DNA of 64,000 bases from Zoogloea sp. (GTDB taxonomy: Bacteria; Pseudomonadota; Gammaproteobacteria; Burkholderiales; Rhodocyclaceae), in contig NZ_JAKLLN010000011.1 of assembly GCF_023150065.1 (NCBI RefSeq), forward strand, positions 1 to 64,000, written 5' to 3'. Made by a program: the position numbers and the translations under genes. A model generated the notes under the pieces. The model had not been told where the DNA came from. It saw nothing but the letters and a program-made list of their open reading frames with translations, and made no database searches. Within the stretch, counting starts at the first letter, position 1. Each line of letters starts with the position of its first letter. This document shows positions 8,654 to 17,181 of this stretch, in pieces.

Positions 8654-9445
8654 TTACAAGCGGTCGGATTTCACACCCAGCAGCAGGATCAGGGCAACCA
8701 GAAGCACTGCACAAACCGGGCCGAAAGGCTGATCGAAAGCCAGCGACAACGCAAAGGCAAGGCTGTATCCGCCCATGCCGATGAGCGCCGCCAGACCCAG
8801 TCCGAATCGCCAGCTGCGGCCAAAACGGTAGGCCACCAGCGGCGGAACGAACACCAGGGCAAAAGCCGCCATCACGCCGATGCTGACCGTAGCGAGGGCG
8901 ATCACCACACCGGCCAGCAGATCGAAGAGCATCAGCCGCGGCCGCGCGTCCAGCCCCCGGGCCTGGTGAAACTCGGGGAAGAAGCGCGCCAGCAGCAGGG
9001 GCCGGTTGAGACGCAGCAGCACCGGGACGGCCCCGGCGCAGACCAGTCCGACGGCCAGCAGATGCCCTTCGCCGGTAAAGTACAGCTGACCATCGAACAG
9101 GGCATGCCCGGCCTGCTCGGCCAGCGGATGGTTGGCCACCAGCAGCACCCCGGCACCCCAGGCGAGGAGCATCATCAGGGCGTAGGCGTTGGCCCCTGCG
9201 GCGGCCGCGATACCCTTGGCCAGGGCCGCCAGCAAGGCCGCCAGGGCGCCACCGGCGAGCATCGGCCAGCCGAGCACCATGGCCAGCAAGGCCCCCGCCG
9301 AAGCCATCTGGGCGAAGGCCAGCGCAGCCAGCCACTCGCCGCGCAGGCGCAGGTACATGCCGATCAGGGGCAGCAGGCCAGCCAGCAGCAGGCCGGTGAA
9401 AAACGGTACCCGGAAGAGCGGGTCGAAAAGCAGTTCGAAACTCAT
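8654..9445 (-). CDS. znuB: Metal (zinc/manganese) ABC transporter permease
   Basis: A 263-residue ABC-3 family inner-membrane permease with about eight hydrophobic segments. It opens MSFELLFDPLFRVPFFTGLL. The ATG at 9445 overlaps the stop of the ATPase gene (ATGA), which fixes the start. A longer frame adds 16 residues of antisense-like sequence and is rejected. With the ATPase and the solute-binding protein upstream it forms a complete zinc or manganese importer. Zinc is favoured because the run also contains a CobW-type GTPase. Confidence 0.85.
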   Translation of the reverse strand: MSFELLFDPLFRVPFFTGLLLAGLLPLIGMYLRLRGEWLAALAFAQMASAGALLAMVLGWPMLAGGALAALLAALAKGIAAAAGANAYALMMLLAWGAGVLLVANHPLAEQAGHALFDGQLYFTGEGHLLAVGLVCAGAVPVLLRLNRPLLLARFFPEFHQARGLDARPRLMLFDLLAGVVIALATVSIGVMAAFALVFVPPLVAYRFGRSWRFGLGLAALIGMGGYSLAFALSLAFDQPFGPVCAVLLVALILLLGVKSDRL

Positions 9446-10032
9446 TGCACCGGCACCACCTTGTCGACGCCCACCTCGATCACCCGGGTACACACCCGGT
9501 CGATCAGCGCCGGGTCGTGGGAGACGATGACGATGCCCTGGTCAGCATGGGCGCGGCCGAGCCAGTCGGCCAGGTAATCCACCCCGGCCCGGTCGAGATT
9601 GTTGCTGGGCTCATCGAGCAGCACGATGTCCGCCGGCGCCGCCAGACAGGCCCACAGCCGCAGAAACTGGAGCTGACCACCGGACAGGCGGTCGAGCCGC
9701 CAGTCGAGCCGCTCGGTCAGCCATGGCGGCAGCCCGGCCGGCGCAGCGCCGGTCAGGGCCAGCAGCTCCCTGCCAGTAAGGGGCACGCCGCGCAGGTCGT
9801 CAAAACCCTGGGCCTGGTGGGAAATGGCCAGCCCGGGCGCCTTCTCGACACGCCCGCCAAACACCTTCACGCCGCCCCACAGGGCCTTCAGCAGAGTGGA
9901 CTTGCCGGCGCCATTGGGGCCGGCAAGTCCGAGGATCTCGCCGCGACGCAACTCGAAGGTCAGGGGGCCGGCCACCGGGGTCGCGTAGCCCGCCATCAGC
10001 CCGGTCACGCGAAGCAGGATCCCGTCCATCAC
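9442..10032 (-). CDS. znuC: Metal ABC transporter ATP-binding protein
   Basis: A 196-residue ABC ATPase with Walker A GPNGAGKST, the signature RLSGGQLQFLRL, Walker B IVLLDEPSNNLD and the switch histidine in IVIVSHDPAL. It is shorter than E. coli ZnuC (about 250 residues), lacking part of the C-terminal region, but all catalytic motifs are intact. The two first codons are both ATG, so 10032 or 10029 is possible. It sits 6 nt after the binding-protein gene and overlaps the permease. Confidence 0.87.
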   Translation of the reverse strand: MMDGILLRVTGLMAGYATPVAGPLTFELRRGEILGLAGPNGAGKSTLLKALWGGVKVFGGRVEKAPGLAISHQAQGFDDLRGVPLTGRELLALTGAAPAGLPPWLTERLDWRLDRLSGGQLQFLRLWACLAAPADIVLLDEPSNNLDRAGVDYLADWLGRAHADQGIVIVSHDPALIDRVCTRVIEVGVDKVVPVQ

Positions 10033-10038
10033 ATCTCC

Positions 10039-10947
10039 TTACTTGAGGCCGCCGAGCAGGCGCTGCACGGTATCGTCGAACAGCGCCGTCAGATCCCCCG
10101 CCGCCGGGTTTCCGCCAACGGTGAAGGGCAGCACCACCACCGGGATGCCGGCCCGCTCGGCAAGCCAATCCGAGGCGGTCGGGCGGGCGTAGGCCGCGCG
10201 CAGGATCATCCGTGCCGGCGTCTCCTTCTGGCGCGCCAGCAGGCTGGCCAGATGGGCACTGCCGGGCTCCACGCCGGGCTTGGGCTCCAGGGCGCCCAGC
10301 TCCTTCAGGCCGAGCCAGTCGGCCATGTAGGCAAAGGAGCGATGCTGGACCCACACCGGCACGCCGCGCAAGGGCGCGGCAGCCTGTGCCCAGCGGGCCA
10401 TTGCCGCCTGCCAGCGCGCGCTGAAGCGGGCCAGGTTGGCAGCGTAGGCGCTGGCGCCGGCCGGATCAACCTGGCTCAGCCGGGCGCTCAGGGCTTCGGC
10501 AACCTTCAGGATGTTGCGCGGATCGGTCTGGACGTGAGGGTTGCCCCCCGGGTGCACATCGCCGTCGGCGCGATCGAGGCGGGCCGGCACTTCGATCAGC
10601 CGGACAGCGCCGGCGGCTTCGAAATAGCCGGGTTGGCCAGGCTGGATGGCGGCATTGCCGGCTTCCCGCAAGACCACCGGCAGCCAGCCGATCTCCAGAT
10701 CGGCCCCGGTGGCCACCACCAGCTGGCTGCCCCGGGCGCGGGCAATCAGCGACGGTTTGGCCTCGATGCGATGGGGGTCCTGCAGGGCGTTGGTGGCGGC
10801 AAACACCTGGACCCGCTCACCACCGATCTCCTTCGCCAGGGCCGCCCATTCGGGCACCGTGGCGAAGACGTTGAGGGCGGCAAAGGCAGGCAGGGCCAGC
10901 GCCGCCAGGAAGACAGCGGCAAGATGAAGCATCAGTTTCGCAAACAT
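10039..10947 (-). CDS. znuA: Zinc ABC transporter periplasmic binding protein (cluster A-I)
   Basis: A 302-residue protein with a signal peptide (cleavage after about AFA-ALNV). Candidate metal-ligand histidines lie in QDPHRIEAKP, in the loop GNPHVQTDP and in VQHRSFAYM, and a late acidic residue may complete the site. The long His-rich loop typical of E. coli ZnuA is reduced to a short DGDVHPGGNPH segment. The start at 10947 (MFAKLML) is preferred over one 15 nt upstream because it has GAGGAG seven bases upstream. It delivers Zn2+ (or Mn2+) to the ZnuBC-type transporter encoded directly downstream. Confidence 0.85.
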   Translation of the reverse strand: MFAKLMLHLAAVFLAALALPAFAALNVFATVPEWAALAKEIGGERVQVFAATNALQDPHRIEAKPSLIARARGSQLVVATGADLEIGWLPVVLREAGNAAIQPGQPGYFEAAGAVRLIEVPARLDRADGDVHPGGNPHVQTDPRNILKVAEALSARLSQVDPAGASAYAANLARFSARWQAAMARWAQAAAPLRGVPVWVQHRSFAYMADWLGLKELGALEPKPGVEPGSAHLASLLARQKETPARMILRAAYARPTASDWLAERAGIPVVVLPFTVGGNPAAGDLTALFDDTVQRLLGGLK

Positions 10948-10958
10948 GGCGGGGCTCC

Positions 10959-12416
10959 TCAAAACTTATGGGCGCCATGGGCGCCGAGGCTCATGATGTA
11001 TTGCAGCCAGACCTGGTTGTCGGGCTCGTCCCGGCGGGACTTGTCGCGGGCCAGCTGCAGGCGCAGGCGGGAAAACTCCGACGGAGACCAATCCAGCATC
11101 GCCGACTGGCGGCTGGCGTTGTAACCCGCCAGGAGGGGCAGACCCGCCGGGTCGAGACTGCCGAGATTGGCCGTGCCGCTGTCGAGCCAGTCGCCACGCA
11201 CCCCCACGCGCCAGCGCGGCATGAACTGATACACCGCCTGGAGATAGCTGCCGGACTGGCGGAAACGGGCCGCCGAACTGGCCTCGGCGAGGCCGCCGAT
11301 GTCGTAGTTCAGATCGCCGCTTTCGCGCCGCTGGAAATACTCCCCCTGCACTTTCAGATTGGTCACGCTACTGTTGCCGTTGGGCGCCCATTTGTAGACG
11401 AAATCGGCAATCCAGGTCTGACTGCGCCCCGAGAAACTGTGGGCGAGGGCCGTACCGGCGGCATCGGCGCCATCCTCGAAACCCCGCTCCCGCGGATTGG
11501 TGCGCACATGGGACAGGCCCACCTGCCACGCGGACTCGGTGCCGATGTCACCGCCGAGGTGGGCGAAGGCGGTCCACAGGCCCGCCCCATTGCGATTGCG
11601 CTCGGCGCCGGGGAATTTCTGCCCGCTGGCCACTTCGGTGCCCAGCTCGAGGAGAAGATCCGTGGGCGCCACCCAGCGCAGTTGCACGCCGTCGTTCTGC
11701 AGGCGATAGCCGAAGAAGGCCTTGTAGGCCAGCGGCGCGTCGGCGAAGTCCCATTCGTGGGGGTGCTGCTGGTTGAGGTAACCCACCCCGGACAGGAAAC
11801 GCCCGGCCTTGACCTTCAGGCCGGAGGACAGACCCAGGGTTTCCACGTTCACTTCCTCCACCTCGACCACCCCGGCACCGTCATCTTCAGCCAGGGCGAA
11901 ACGGGCGTTGGCGCGGAACAGGTGGTCCACGTTGGCCGAGAAGGCCAGCTCCGACTCACCCAGCGAGAAGCCCTTGCGGGGAGGGCCGACTTCGCCACCC
12001 GAGGGGATGAAACCGTCGATGCGGTAGGCGCCCGGATCGCGCTGGAAACGGGTGAACTTGCTGTCGATGATCAGGGAAATGGAGGGATTGAAGGCGCTCT
12101 CGGCCACCGGCCGGCGTGCCACGCTGTCGGCGGCGGCCTGGGCCTCGGCGGCGCGGGCCTCGACCTTGGCCACGGACTGGACCGCGGTGCTGGCGGTGGA
12201 ACCGGCCGCTGCCGCGGCGGTGGCCGCACCGGCGGCACGCTGCTCGGTTTCGGCCAGCCGGCGCTCGAGGGCCTCGATGCGCTGTTGGTAGGTATCGCGC
12301 AGCTCACGGATCTGCTGGCGGAGTTGTTTCAGATCGGCATCGGATGCCGCGGAGGCGACGGCCGGAAAGGCCGCGGCGAGGGCGACGCAAAGCGCGCCGG
12401 GACGAACGAAAGTCAT
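10959..12416 (-). CDS. Predicted outer-membrane beta-barrel protein of the zinc cluster
   Basis: A 485-residue exported protein: signal peptide (1-24), a coiled coil at about 27-60 (DLKQLRQQIRELRDTYQQRI), an Ala-rich linker, then a long region of alternating hydrophobic and polar strands from about 110 to the end. It finishes MSLGAHGAHKF with a terminal Phe, as outer-membrane barrel proteins do. The N-terminal coiled coil followed by a barrel resembles trimeric porins and Zn-regulated outer-membrane proteins. It lies 12 nt upstream of znuA, so it is probably the outer-membrane entry route for the same metal. The exact family name is uncertain. Confidence 0.7.
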   Translation of the reverse strand: MTFVRPGALCVALAAAFPAVASAASDADLKQLRQQIRELRDTYQQRIEALERRLAETEQRAAGAATAAAAAGSTASTAVQSVAKVEARAAEAQAAADSVARRPVAESAFNPSISLIIDSKFTRFQRDPGAYRIDGFIPSGGEVGPPRKGFSLGESELAFSANVDHLFRANARFALAEDDGAGVVEVEEVNVETLGLSSGLKVKAGRFLSGVGYLNQQHPHEWDFADAPLAYKAFFGYRLQNDGVQLRWVAPTDLLLELGTEVASGQKFPGAERNRNGAGLWTAFAHLGGDIGTESAWQVGLSHVRTNPRERGFEDGADAAGTALAHSFSGRSQTWIADFVYKWAPNGNSSVTNLKVQGEYFQRRESGDLNYDIGGLAEASSAARFRQSGSYLQAVYQFMPRWRVGVRGDWLDSGTANLGSLDPAGLPLLAGYNASRQSAMLDWSPSEFSRLRLQLARDKSRRDEPDNQVWLQYIMSLGAHGAHKF

Positions 12417-12500
12417 GGCTCGGATCTCCTGGGATCGGTCCTGAAATGGGGGCTGCCGGCGCTGGCAGAGCCGGCACCGGTCATCACGAAAGGAACGGAG

Positions 12501-12860
12501 TCAGGAGAAAGTGGGCGGCCCCCGGGCGTGGGGCCGGGGCAGGCGCAGGGCGCCGGGGAGAAGATCAGGCGCAGCGGGAAGCGTAAGCGCCTGGACATCG
12601 ACATCCAGCACCGGCACCGCGGGCGGCAGCGCCGCCACCAGGTCGGCCGCCGCCAGGCACAGCAGGCAGGCCTCATGGCGCTCGGCGGCAGGCACGCCAC
12701 CGTCCCGGGTGGCCTGGGCGACCAGCGTGTCGCCCCGGGCCAGGCTTGCCAGATCGCCCACGTGACCGACGGCATGGGCGGCAGCAAAGATCTGCGCACA
12801 GACCAGCAGCAACGCTAGGGCGCTGCGCAGCAGGGCCGAGGAGCGGGCCGGCAACTTCAT
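12501..12860 (-). CDS. Small exported protein with Cys pair (DUF2946-like)
   Basis: 119 residues with an N-terminal hydrophobic segment (about 8-30, ending AQIFAAAHA), which looks like a signal peptide or membrane anchor. His residues follow (HAVGHVGD) and then HEACLLCLAAADL with a CxxC pair at about 64-67. The C-terminus is Pro-rich. Proteins of this style (DUF2946) occur beside metal transporters. A metal-binding role is inference from the His/Cys content and from the position between a CobW-type GTPase (4-nt overlap) and the outer-membrane protein gene. Confidence 0.6.
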   Translation of the reverse strand: MKLPARSSALLRSALALLLVCAQIFAAAHAVGHVGDLASLARGDTLVAQATRDGGVPAAERHEACLLCLAAADLVAALPPAVPVLDVDVQALTLPAAPDLLPGALRLPRPHARGPPTFS

Positions 12861-13924
12861 GCAGCACGCTCCGGCTCGGCCGGACAGAAGCAGGCGAAGG
12901 CCTGATCGACGATTTCCCGCGGCAGGTCGCGGACGATGAAGACCAGGCGGGTGGCACGCATCTCATCCGGCCAGGCAGGCAGGGCCGCCTCCGGGTAGCG
13001 CAGGTGATGCACGCACTGGATGACACGGGGCAACGCTTCACCCCGGACATGGACGATGCCCTTCACCCGCAGCAGCTGATCGCCCTTGAGCCCCTGCAGC
13101 ATGTCCAGGGCGGTGGAGAAATCGCCCCAGGCCACCGGCGCGTCGATACGCACCACGAAGGCATGGACCGAGGCGTCGTGACGATTCGCATCGGCCACCG
13201 CCGTACGCGCCCGCGGCGCATAAGGGTGGGCTGCCGCACGCGCCGCCACGGCCTCGTCGGCCAGCCAGCGGGCAACATCGGTACTCTTGCGGGCCGGGTT
13301 CCACAGGCCGCAGTCGAGGACGGCCTCGGGGGCGACGACGCCCTCTTGCACGCGCAGTTGCGGCGCCCCGGGGTTGAGGCCGGCCAGGCGTGCTTCAAGG
13401 CTTTCCAGCACTGCGGGGGCAGCCTGGTCGCATTTGGTGATGAGCAGACGATCCGCCATGGCCACCTGCTTGACGGCTTCGGGCTGGCGCGCCAGTTGTT
13501 CCGCGCCGAACACGGCATCCACCGCCGTGATCACCCCATCCAGGCGGAAACGCTCGGCGATGAAGAAGTCCTGCATGAGGGTGAACAGCACCGGGGCCGG
13601 ATCGGCCAGGCCGGTGGTTTCGATGACAATGCGCTCGAGGGCGGGCAGCTCACGGCGCAAGCGGCGCATGAACAGCGCCCGCAGGGTCCGCGTCAGGTCA
13701 CCACGGACCGTGCAGCACAGGCAACCGGATTCGAGGAGAACGAGGTTTTCGTCGATGTGCTCGACGAGAAGATGATCAATCGGCACGGCGCCGAACTCGT
13801 TCATCACCACCACCGTACCCGCCAGCTCGGGCTGGCGCAGCAGGTGATTGAGGACGGTGGTCTTGCCTGCCCCGAGAAATCCGGTAAGCAGGGAGACAGG
13901 AATGCGATGCACCGGAACGGTCAT
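12857..13924 (-). CDS. CobW/ZNG-type G3E GTPase (metal chaperone)
   Basis: A 355-residue G3E GTPase with P-loop GFLGAGKTT, the metal-binding motif GCLCC (in ESGCLCCTVRGDL), a Walker B-like ERIVIETTGLADP, and the guanine-specificity stretch TKCD. A CobW C-terminal domain covers about 240-350. Such proteins insert zinc or cobalt into client enzymes. Being in the znu run points to zinc allocation (ZigA/ZNG class). The start at 13924 (MTVPVHRIPVSLLTG) is chosen by family alignment. The much longer frame upstream is antisense to dksA. It begins 37 nt after dksA. Confidence 0.87.
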   Translation of the reverse strand: MTVPVHRIPVSLLTGFLGAGKTTVLNHLLRQPELAGTVVVMNEFGAVPIDHLLVEHIDENLVLLESGCLCCTVRGDLTRTLRALFMRRLRRELPALERIVIETTGLADPAPVLFTLMQDFFIAERFRLDGVITAVDAVFGAEQLARQPEAVKQVAMADRLLITKCDQAAPAVLESLEARLAGLNPGAPQLRVQEGVVAPEAVLDCGLWNPARKSTDVARWLADEAVAARAAAHPYAPRARTAVADANRHDASVHAFVVRIDAPVAWGDFSTALDMLQGLKGDQLLRVKGIVHVRGEALPRVIQCVHHLRYPEAALPAWPDEMRATRLVFIVRDLPREIVDQAFACFCPAEPERAA

Positions 13925-13961
13925 GGATTGCGTTGCCGTCCCGGCAAAGCCAGGCCGGGGA

Positions 13962-14396
13962 TTACTCCCCGTACAGCTTCTGGGTACGTTCGCGACGCTC
14001 CTGGGCGTCGATGGACAGGGTCGCGGTCGGACGGGCCAGCAGGCGGCCGATACCGATCGGATCACCGGTCTCCTCGCACCAGCCGTATTCGCCTTCGGCG
14101 ATCCGACCCAGGGCTTCGTCGATCTTCTTGAGCAGCTTGCGCTCCCGGTCACGGACGCGCAGTTCCAGTGCATGCTCCTCTTCCACCGTGGCCCGGTCGG
14201 CCGGATCGGCGACGAGTTCGTTCTCGCGCAGATTGGCACCGGTGCTGGCAGCGTTCTCGAGCAGCTCGTCACGCATCCTGGAGAGACGGACCCGGAAGAA
14301 CTCCAGCTGGGCCGGGTTCATGTAATCGTCTTCCGGCATGGCCAGCATTTCGGCCTCGGTCAGCAGCTTCTCATTGCTTGTCGTGGTTGCAACCAT
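13962..14396 (-). CDS. dksA: RNA polymerase-binding transcription factor DksA, single-Cys form
   Basis: 144 residues. A coiled coil carries the tip motif DPADRAT (64-70) needed for action with ppGpp on RNA polymerase. The C-terminal globular part reads YGWCEETGDPIG and ARPTATLSIDAQERRE. Of the four zinc cysteines of E. coli DksA only Cys107 remains. The other positions hold T, S and A, so this form should not need zinc. The start has a GGGAGGA ribosome site. It is the first gene of the minus-strand run that continues with the CobW GTPase and znu genes. In some proteobacteria a Cys-poor DksA replaces the zinc form during zinc limitation. Confidence 0.9.
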   Translation of the reverse strand: MVATTTSNEKLLTEAEMLAMPEDDYMNPAQLEFFRVRLSRMRDELLENAASTGANLRENELVADPADRATVEEEHALELRVRDRERKLLKKIDEALGRIAEGEYGWCEETGDPIGIGRLLARPTATLSIDAQERRERTQKLYGE

Positions 14397-14705
14397 GTCT
14401 CATTCCTCCCATGAATCGAATGTCGGGCATCAAGGCCCGGGCCGGCCGGGACTGCAGCCGGTTTCTCGACTCTTACAAGTCCTGCGGGGCATTCTGCCGC
14501 AAACAGCTTCGCGATACCTGTGCATCTGTTGTCCGGAACAATGCACAAAACGCACCAGTTCGCGTTCAAGGCCGCGATTCTAGGCACAGGATTGCTGCAA
14601 TTACAACGTCCCTCAGGCAAACCCGGGCATCGGAGCCAACATTCTGAAACAACGAATGAAGCCCTGCGCTTCGGAACAAGGGGGCTCATACTGTAAAATG
14701 TTGCG
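14397..14705. other. Divergent dksA/ybgC control region (309 bp)
   Basis: No coding sequence is credible here. The dksA ribosome site (GGGAGGA) lies at the left end. Near the right end a -10-like TAAAAT (14694-14699) sits only seven bases from the ybgC ATG, with a weak TTCGGA (14670) as a possible -35. I looked for a Zur-type AT-rich palindrome before dksA and saw none. Confidence 0.45.
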
Positions 14706-15146
14706 ATGCACGCGCCGAAACACCCCGTAAACAACCCGCACAAACCCGGCTTCACGCTACCGGTGCGGGTTTACTACGAGGATACCGACGCTGCAGGCGT
14801 CGTGTACTACGCCAACTACCTCAAATTCTGCGAGCGGGCCCGGACCGACTGGTTGCGCGCCACCGGCTTCGGGCAGAAAGCCCTGGCTGCCGAGCAGCAT
14901 ATCGTATTTGTCGTCCGTACCGTGAAGGCCGATTACCTCCAGGCCGCCGTGCTCGACGACGAACTCGAGGTACGCACCACCATCGAGCGCCTCGGCGGCG
15001 CCAGCCTGGTGTTTGCCCAGAAGATCCTGCGCGACGGCCAGATCATCTTCAACGCCCTGATCACCATCGCCTGCATCGACCTCGACTCCCGCAAGGCCGC
15101 CCCGATCCCCCCTGCTGTGCGCGCACAGTTCGCCACCCTGGTTTAA
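14706..15146 (+). CDS. ybgC: Acyl-CoA thioesterase YbgC, Tol-Pal associated
   Basis: A 146-residue hotdog-fold thioesterase. The catalytic motif YYEDTDAAGVVYYANYLKF (residues about 23-41) contains the Asp and downstream Tyr/His region of the 4-hydroxybenzoyl-CoA thioesterase family. It hydrolyses short acyl-CoA or acyl-ACP and is the conserved first gene of tol-pal operons. TolQ begins 4 nt after its stop. There is no Shine-Dalgarno before the ATG, and a -10 element lies so near that the mRNA may be leaderless. Confidence 0.92.
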   Translation: MHAPKHPVNNPHKPGFTLPVRVYYEDTDAAGVVYYANYLKFCERARTDWLRATGFGQKALAAEQHIVFVVRTVKADYLQAAVLDDELEVRTTIERLGGASLVFAQKILRDGQIIFNALITIACIDLDSRKAAPIPPAVRAQFATLV

Positions 15147-15150
15147 TCCG

Positions 15151-15825
<675 letters not shown>

Positions 15826-15844
15826 TCGCCGGAGCCCCGACGCC

Positions 15845-16258
15845 ATGCGCCAACGCCGCCTGATGAACCAGATCAACGTCGTGCCCTACATCGACGTGAT
15901 GCTGGTGCTGCTCGTGATCTTCATGGTCACCGCGCCGATGATCCAGTCCGGCTCGGTGAACCTGCCCAGCGTGGACAAGGTCCCCGCCCCGCCCACCGAC
16001 GCCATGGTGGTGCAGGTCAAGCCCGACGGTGAGCTGGCCCTGCGCCAGACCAGCGGCTCCCCCGAGAAGGCCCTCAACCGCAAGGACCTGATCGGCGAGG
16101 TGCAGGCCGCCGTGTCCGCCAACCCGGGCCAGTCGGTGATCATCGCCGCCGACAAGAGCGTCAAGTACGAGCTGGTGATGAACACCCTCAACGACCTGCG
16201 CAACGCGGGTGTCAATAAAGTCGGCCTGCAGACGCAGGTCGGCAAGTCGTCCCGATGA
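15845..16258 (+). CDS. tolR: Tol-Pal system protein TolR (ExbD family)
   Basis: 137 residues: one N-terminal membrane helix with the proton-path aspartate in VVPYIDVMLVLLVIFM (Asp17), then a periplasmic domain with the typical ending that binds peptidoglycan (VIIAADKSVKYELVMNTLND). It pairs with TolQ. The start at 15845 follows tolQ by 19 nt, and the stop overlaps the tolA start (ATGA). Confidence 0.94.
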   Translation: MRQRRLMNQINVVPYIDVMLVLLVIFMVTAPMIQSGSVNLPSVDKVPAPPTDAMVVQVKPDGELALRQTSGSPEKALNRKDLIGEVQAAVSANPGQSVIIAADKSVKYELVMNTLNDLRNAGVNKVGLQTQVGKSSR

Positions 16259-17160
16259 ATCCAGCAATGCCCGCCAACGAGCGGGGCAAGTGGTCGTCCC
16301 TGGCCCTGGCTGCGGGGGTGCACATCGCCCTCGGCATGTTCCTGTTCTACGGCGTGCGCTGGCAGAACCGCCTGCCCGACGCCGTGGAAGTGGAGCTGGT
16401 GAGCGCGCCCTTGCCCGCCGCCGTGGTGGCGCCTCCGCCCCCCCCTGCTCCGCCCCGCCCAGCCCCCCGGCCGGCGCCCCCCGAGCCCGACGACGAGCCG
16501 GAGCCCGCACCGCCGCCGCGCAAGCACCCGGACATCGCCATCAAGGCGCCGGAACCCAAGAAGACACCGCCCAAGCCGGTCAAAGAGGTCGAAAAGCCCC
16601 CCAAGCCGGACCCGAAGCCCGAGCCCAGGCCCAAACCGGAACCCAAACCGAAGCCTGAGCCGAAACCCGAACCGGCAAAGGTCGAGAAGCCGGTCAAGCC
16701 GGTGGAAAAGCCGGTCAAGACCGACAAGAATGCCAAGGCCGATGCCGAGAAGGCCCGGGAGCTGGAAGATCGCCGCATGCGCGAGCTGATGGCCCGGGAC
16801 TCGGAAAAAGCTAAGCAAACGGGCGAAATCCAGAAGGAGCTCGCACGACTTGCCAATGAACAGGCCAAGGCGGCCAACAGCAAGGCACTGAGGGCTTACA
16901 CGAATAAGATTGCTTCGAAAGTGAAGGGCAACATCGTCCTTCCGCCCGGAGTATCCGGCGATCCCTATGCAGTTTTTTACGTAGATCAGCTACCGGACGG
17001 CTCAGTAATCGAGGTCCGACTCAGGCGCTCTACAGGAAATCCGCAACTGGATGCAGCTATCGAACGTGCGATCCAGAAATCAAGCCCTCTGCCAAAGCCA
17101 GACAAACCGGAACTATTTGAACGAACTCTGAATTTCGAGTTCTACCCGCTCCGCGACTAA
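16255..17160 (+). CDS. tolA: Tol-Pal system protein TolA
   Basis: 301 residues in three domains. An N-terminal anchor helix lies at about 14-33 (SSLALAAGVHIALGMFLF). A long Pro/Lys/Glu repeat-rich periplasmic spacer covers 60-170 with KPEPKP-type repeats. An Ala/Lys helix and a C-terminal TonB-like globular domain follow at about 215-301 (GVSGDPYAVFYVDQL to LNFEFYP). It transmits TolQR force to Pal and TolB. From about base 16800 the codon use changes: many codons end in A or T (TCA, GTA, CTA), unlike the rest of the operon. The composition step coincides with the start of the C-terminal part. Confidence 0.92.
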   Translation: MNPAMPANERGKWSSLALAAGVHIALGMFLFYGVRWQNRLPDAVEVELVSAPLPAAVVAPPPPPAPPRPAPRPAPPEPDDEPEPAPPPRKHPDIAIKAPEPKKTPPKPVKEVEKPPKPDPKPEPRPKPEPKPKPEPKPEPAKVEKPVKPVEKPVKTDKNAKADAEKARELEDRRMRELMARDSEKAKQTGEIQKELARLANEQAKAANSKALRAYTNKIASKVKGNIVLPPGVSGDPYAVFYVDQLPDGSVIEVRLRRSTGNPQLDAAIERAIQKSSPLPKPDKPELFERTLNFEFYPLRD

Positions 17161-17181
17161 ACCCACGGTGACCCCACACCC

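Noticed and set aside
10968-12818. 616-codon frame on the plus strand opposite the outer-membrane protein gene
   Set aside because: It runs across the end of one real minus-strand gene and into another and has no ribosome site or domain.
14397-14705. A Zur box controlling dksA and the zinc cluster
   Set aside because: No AT-rich GTTATA/TATAAC-type palindrome can be found in this spacer.
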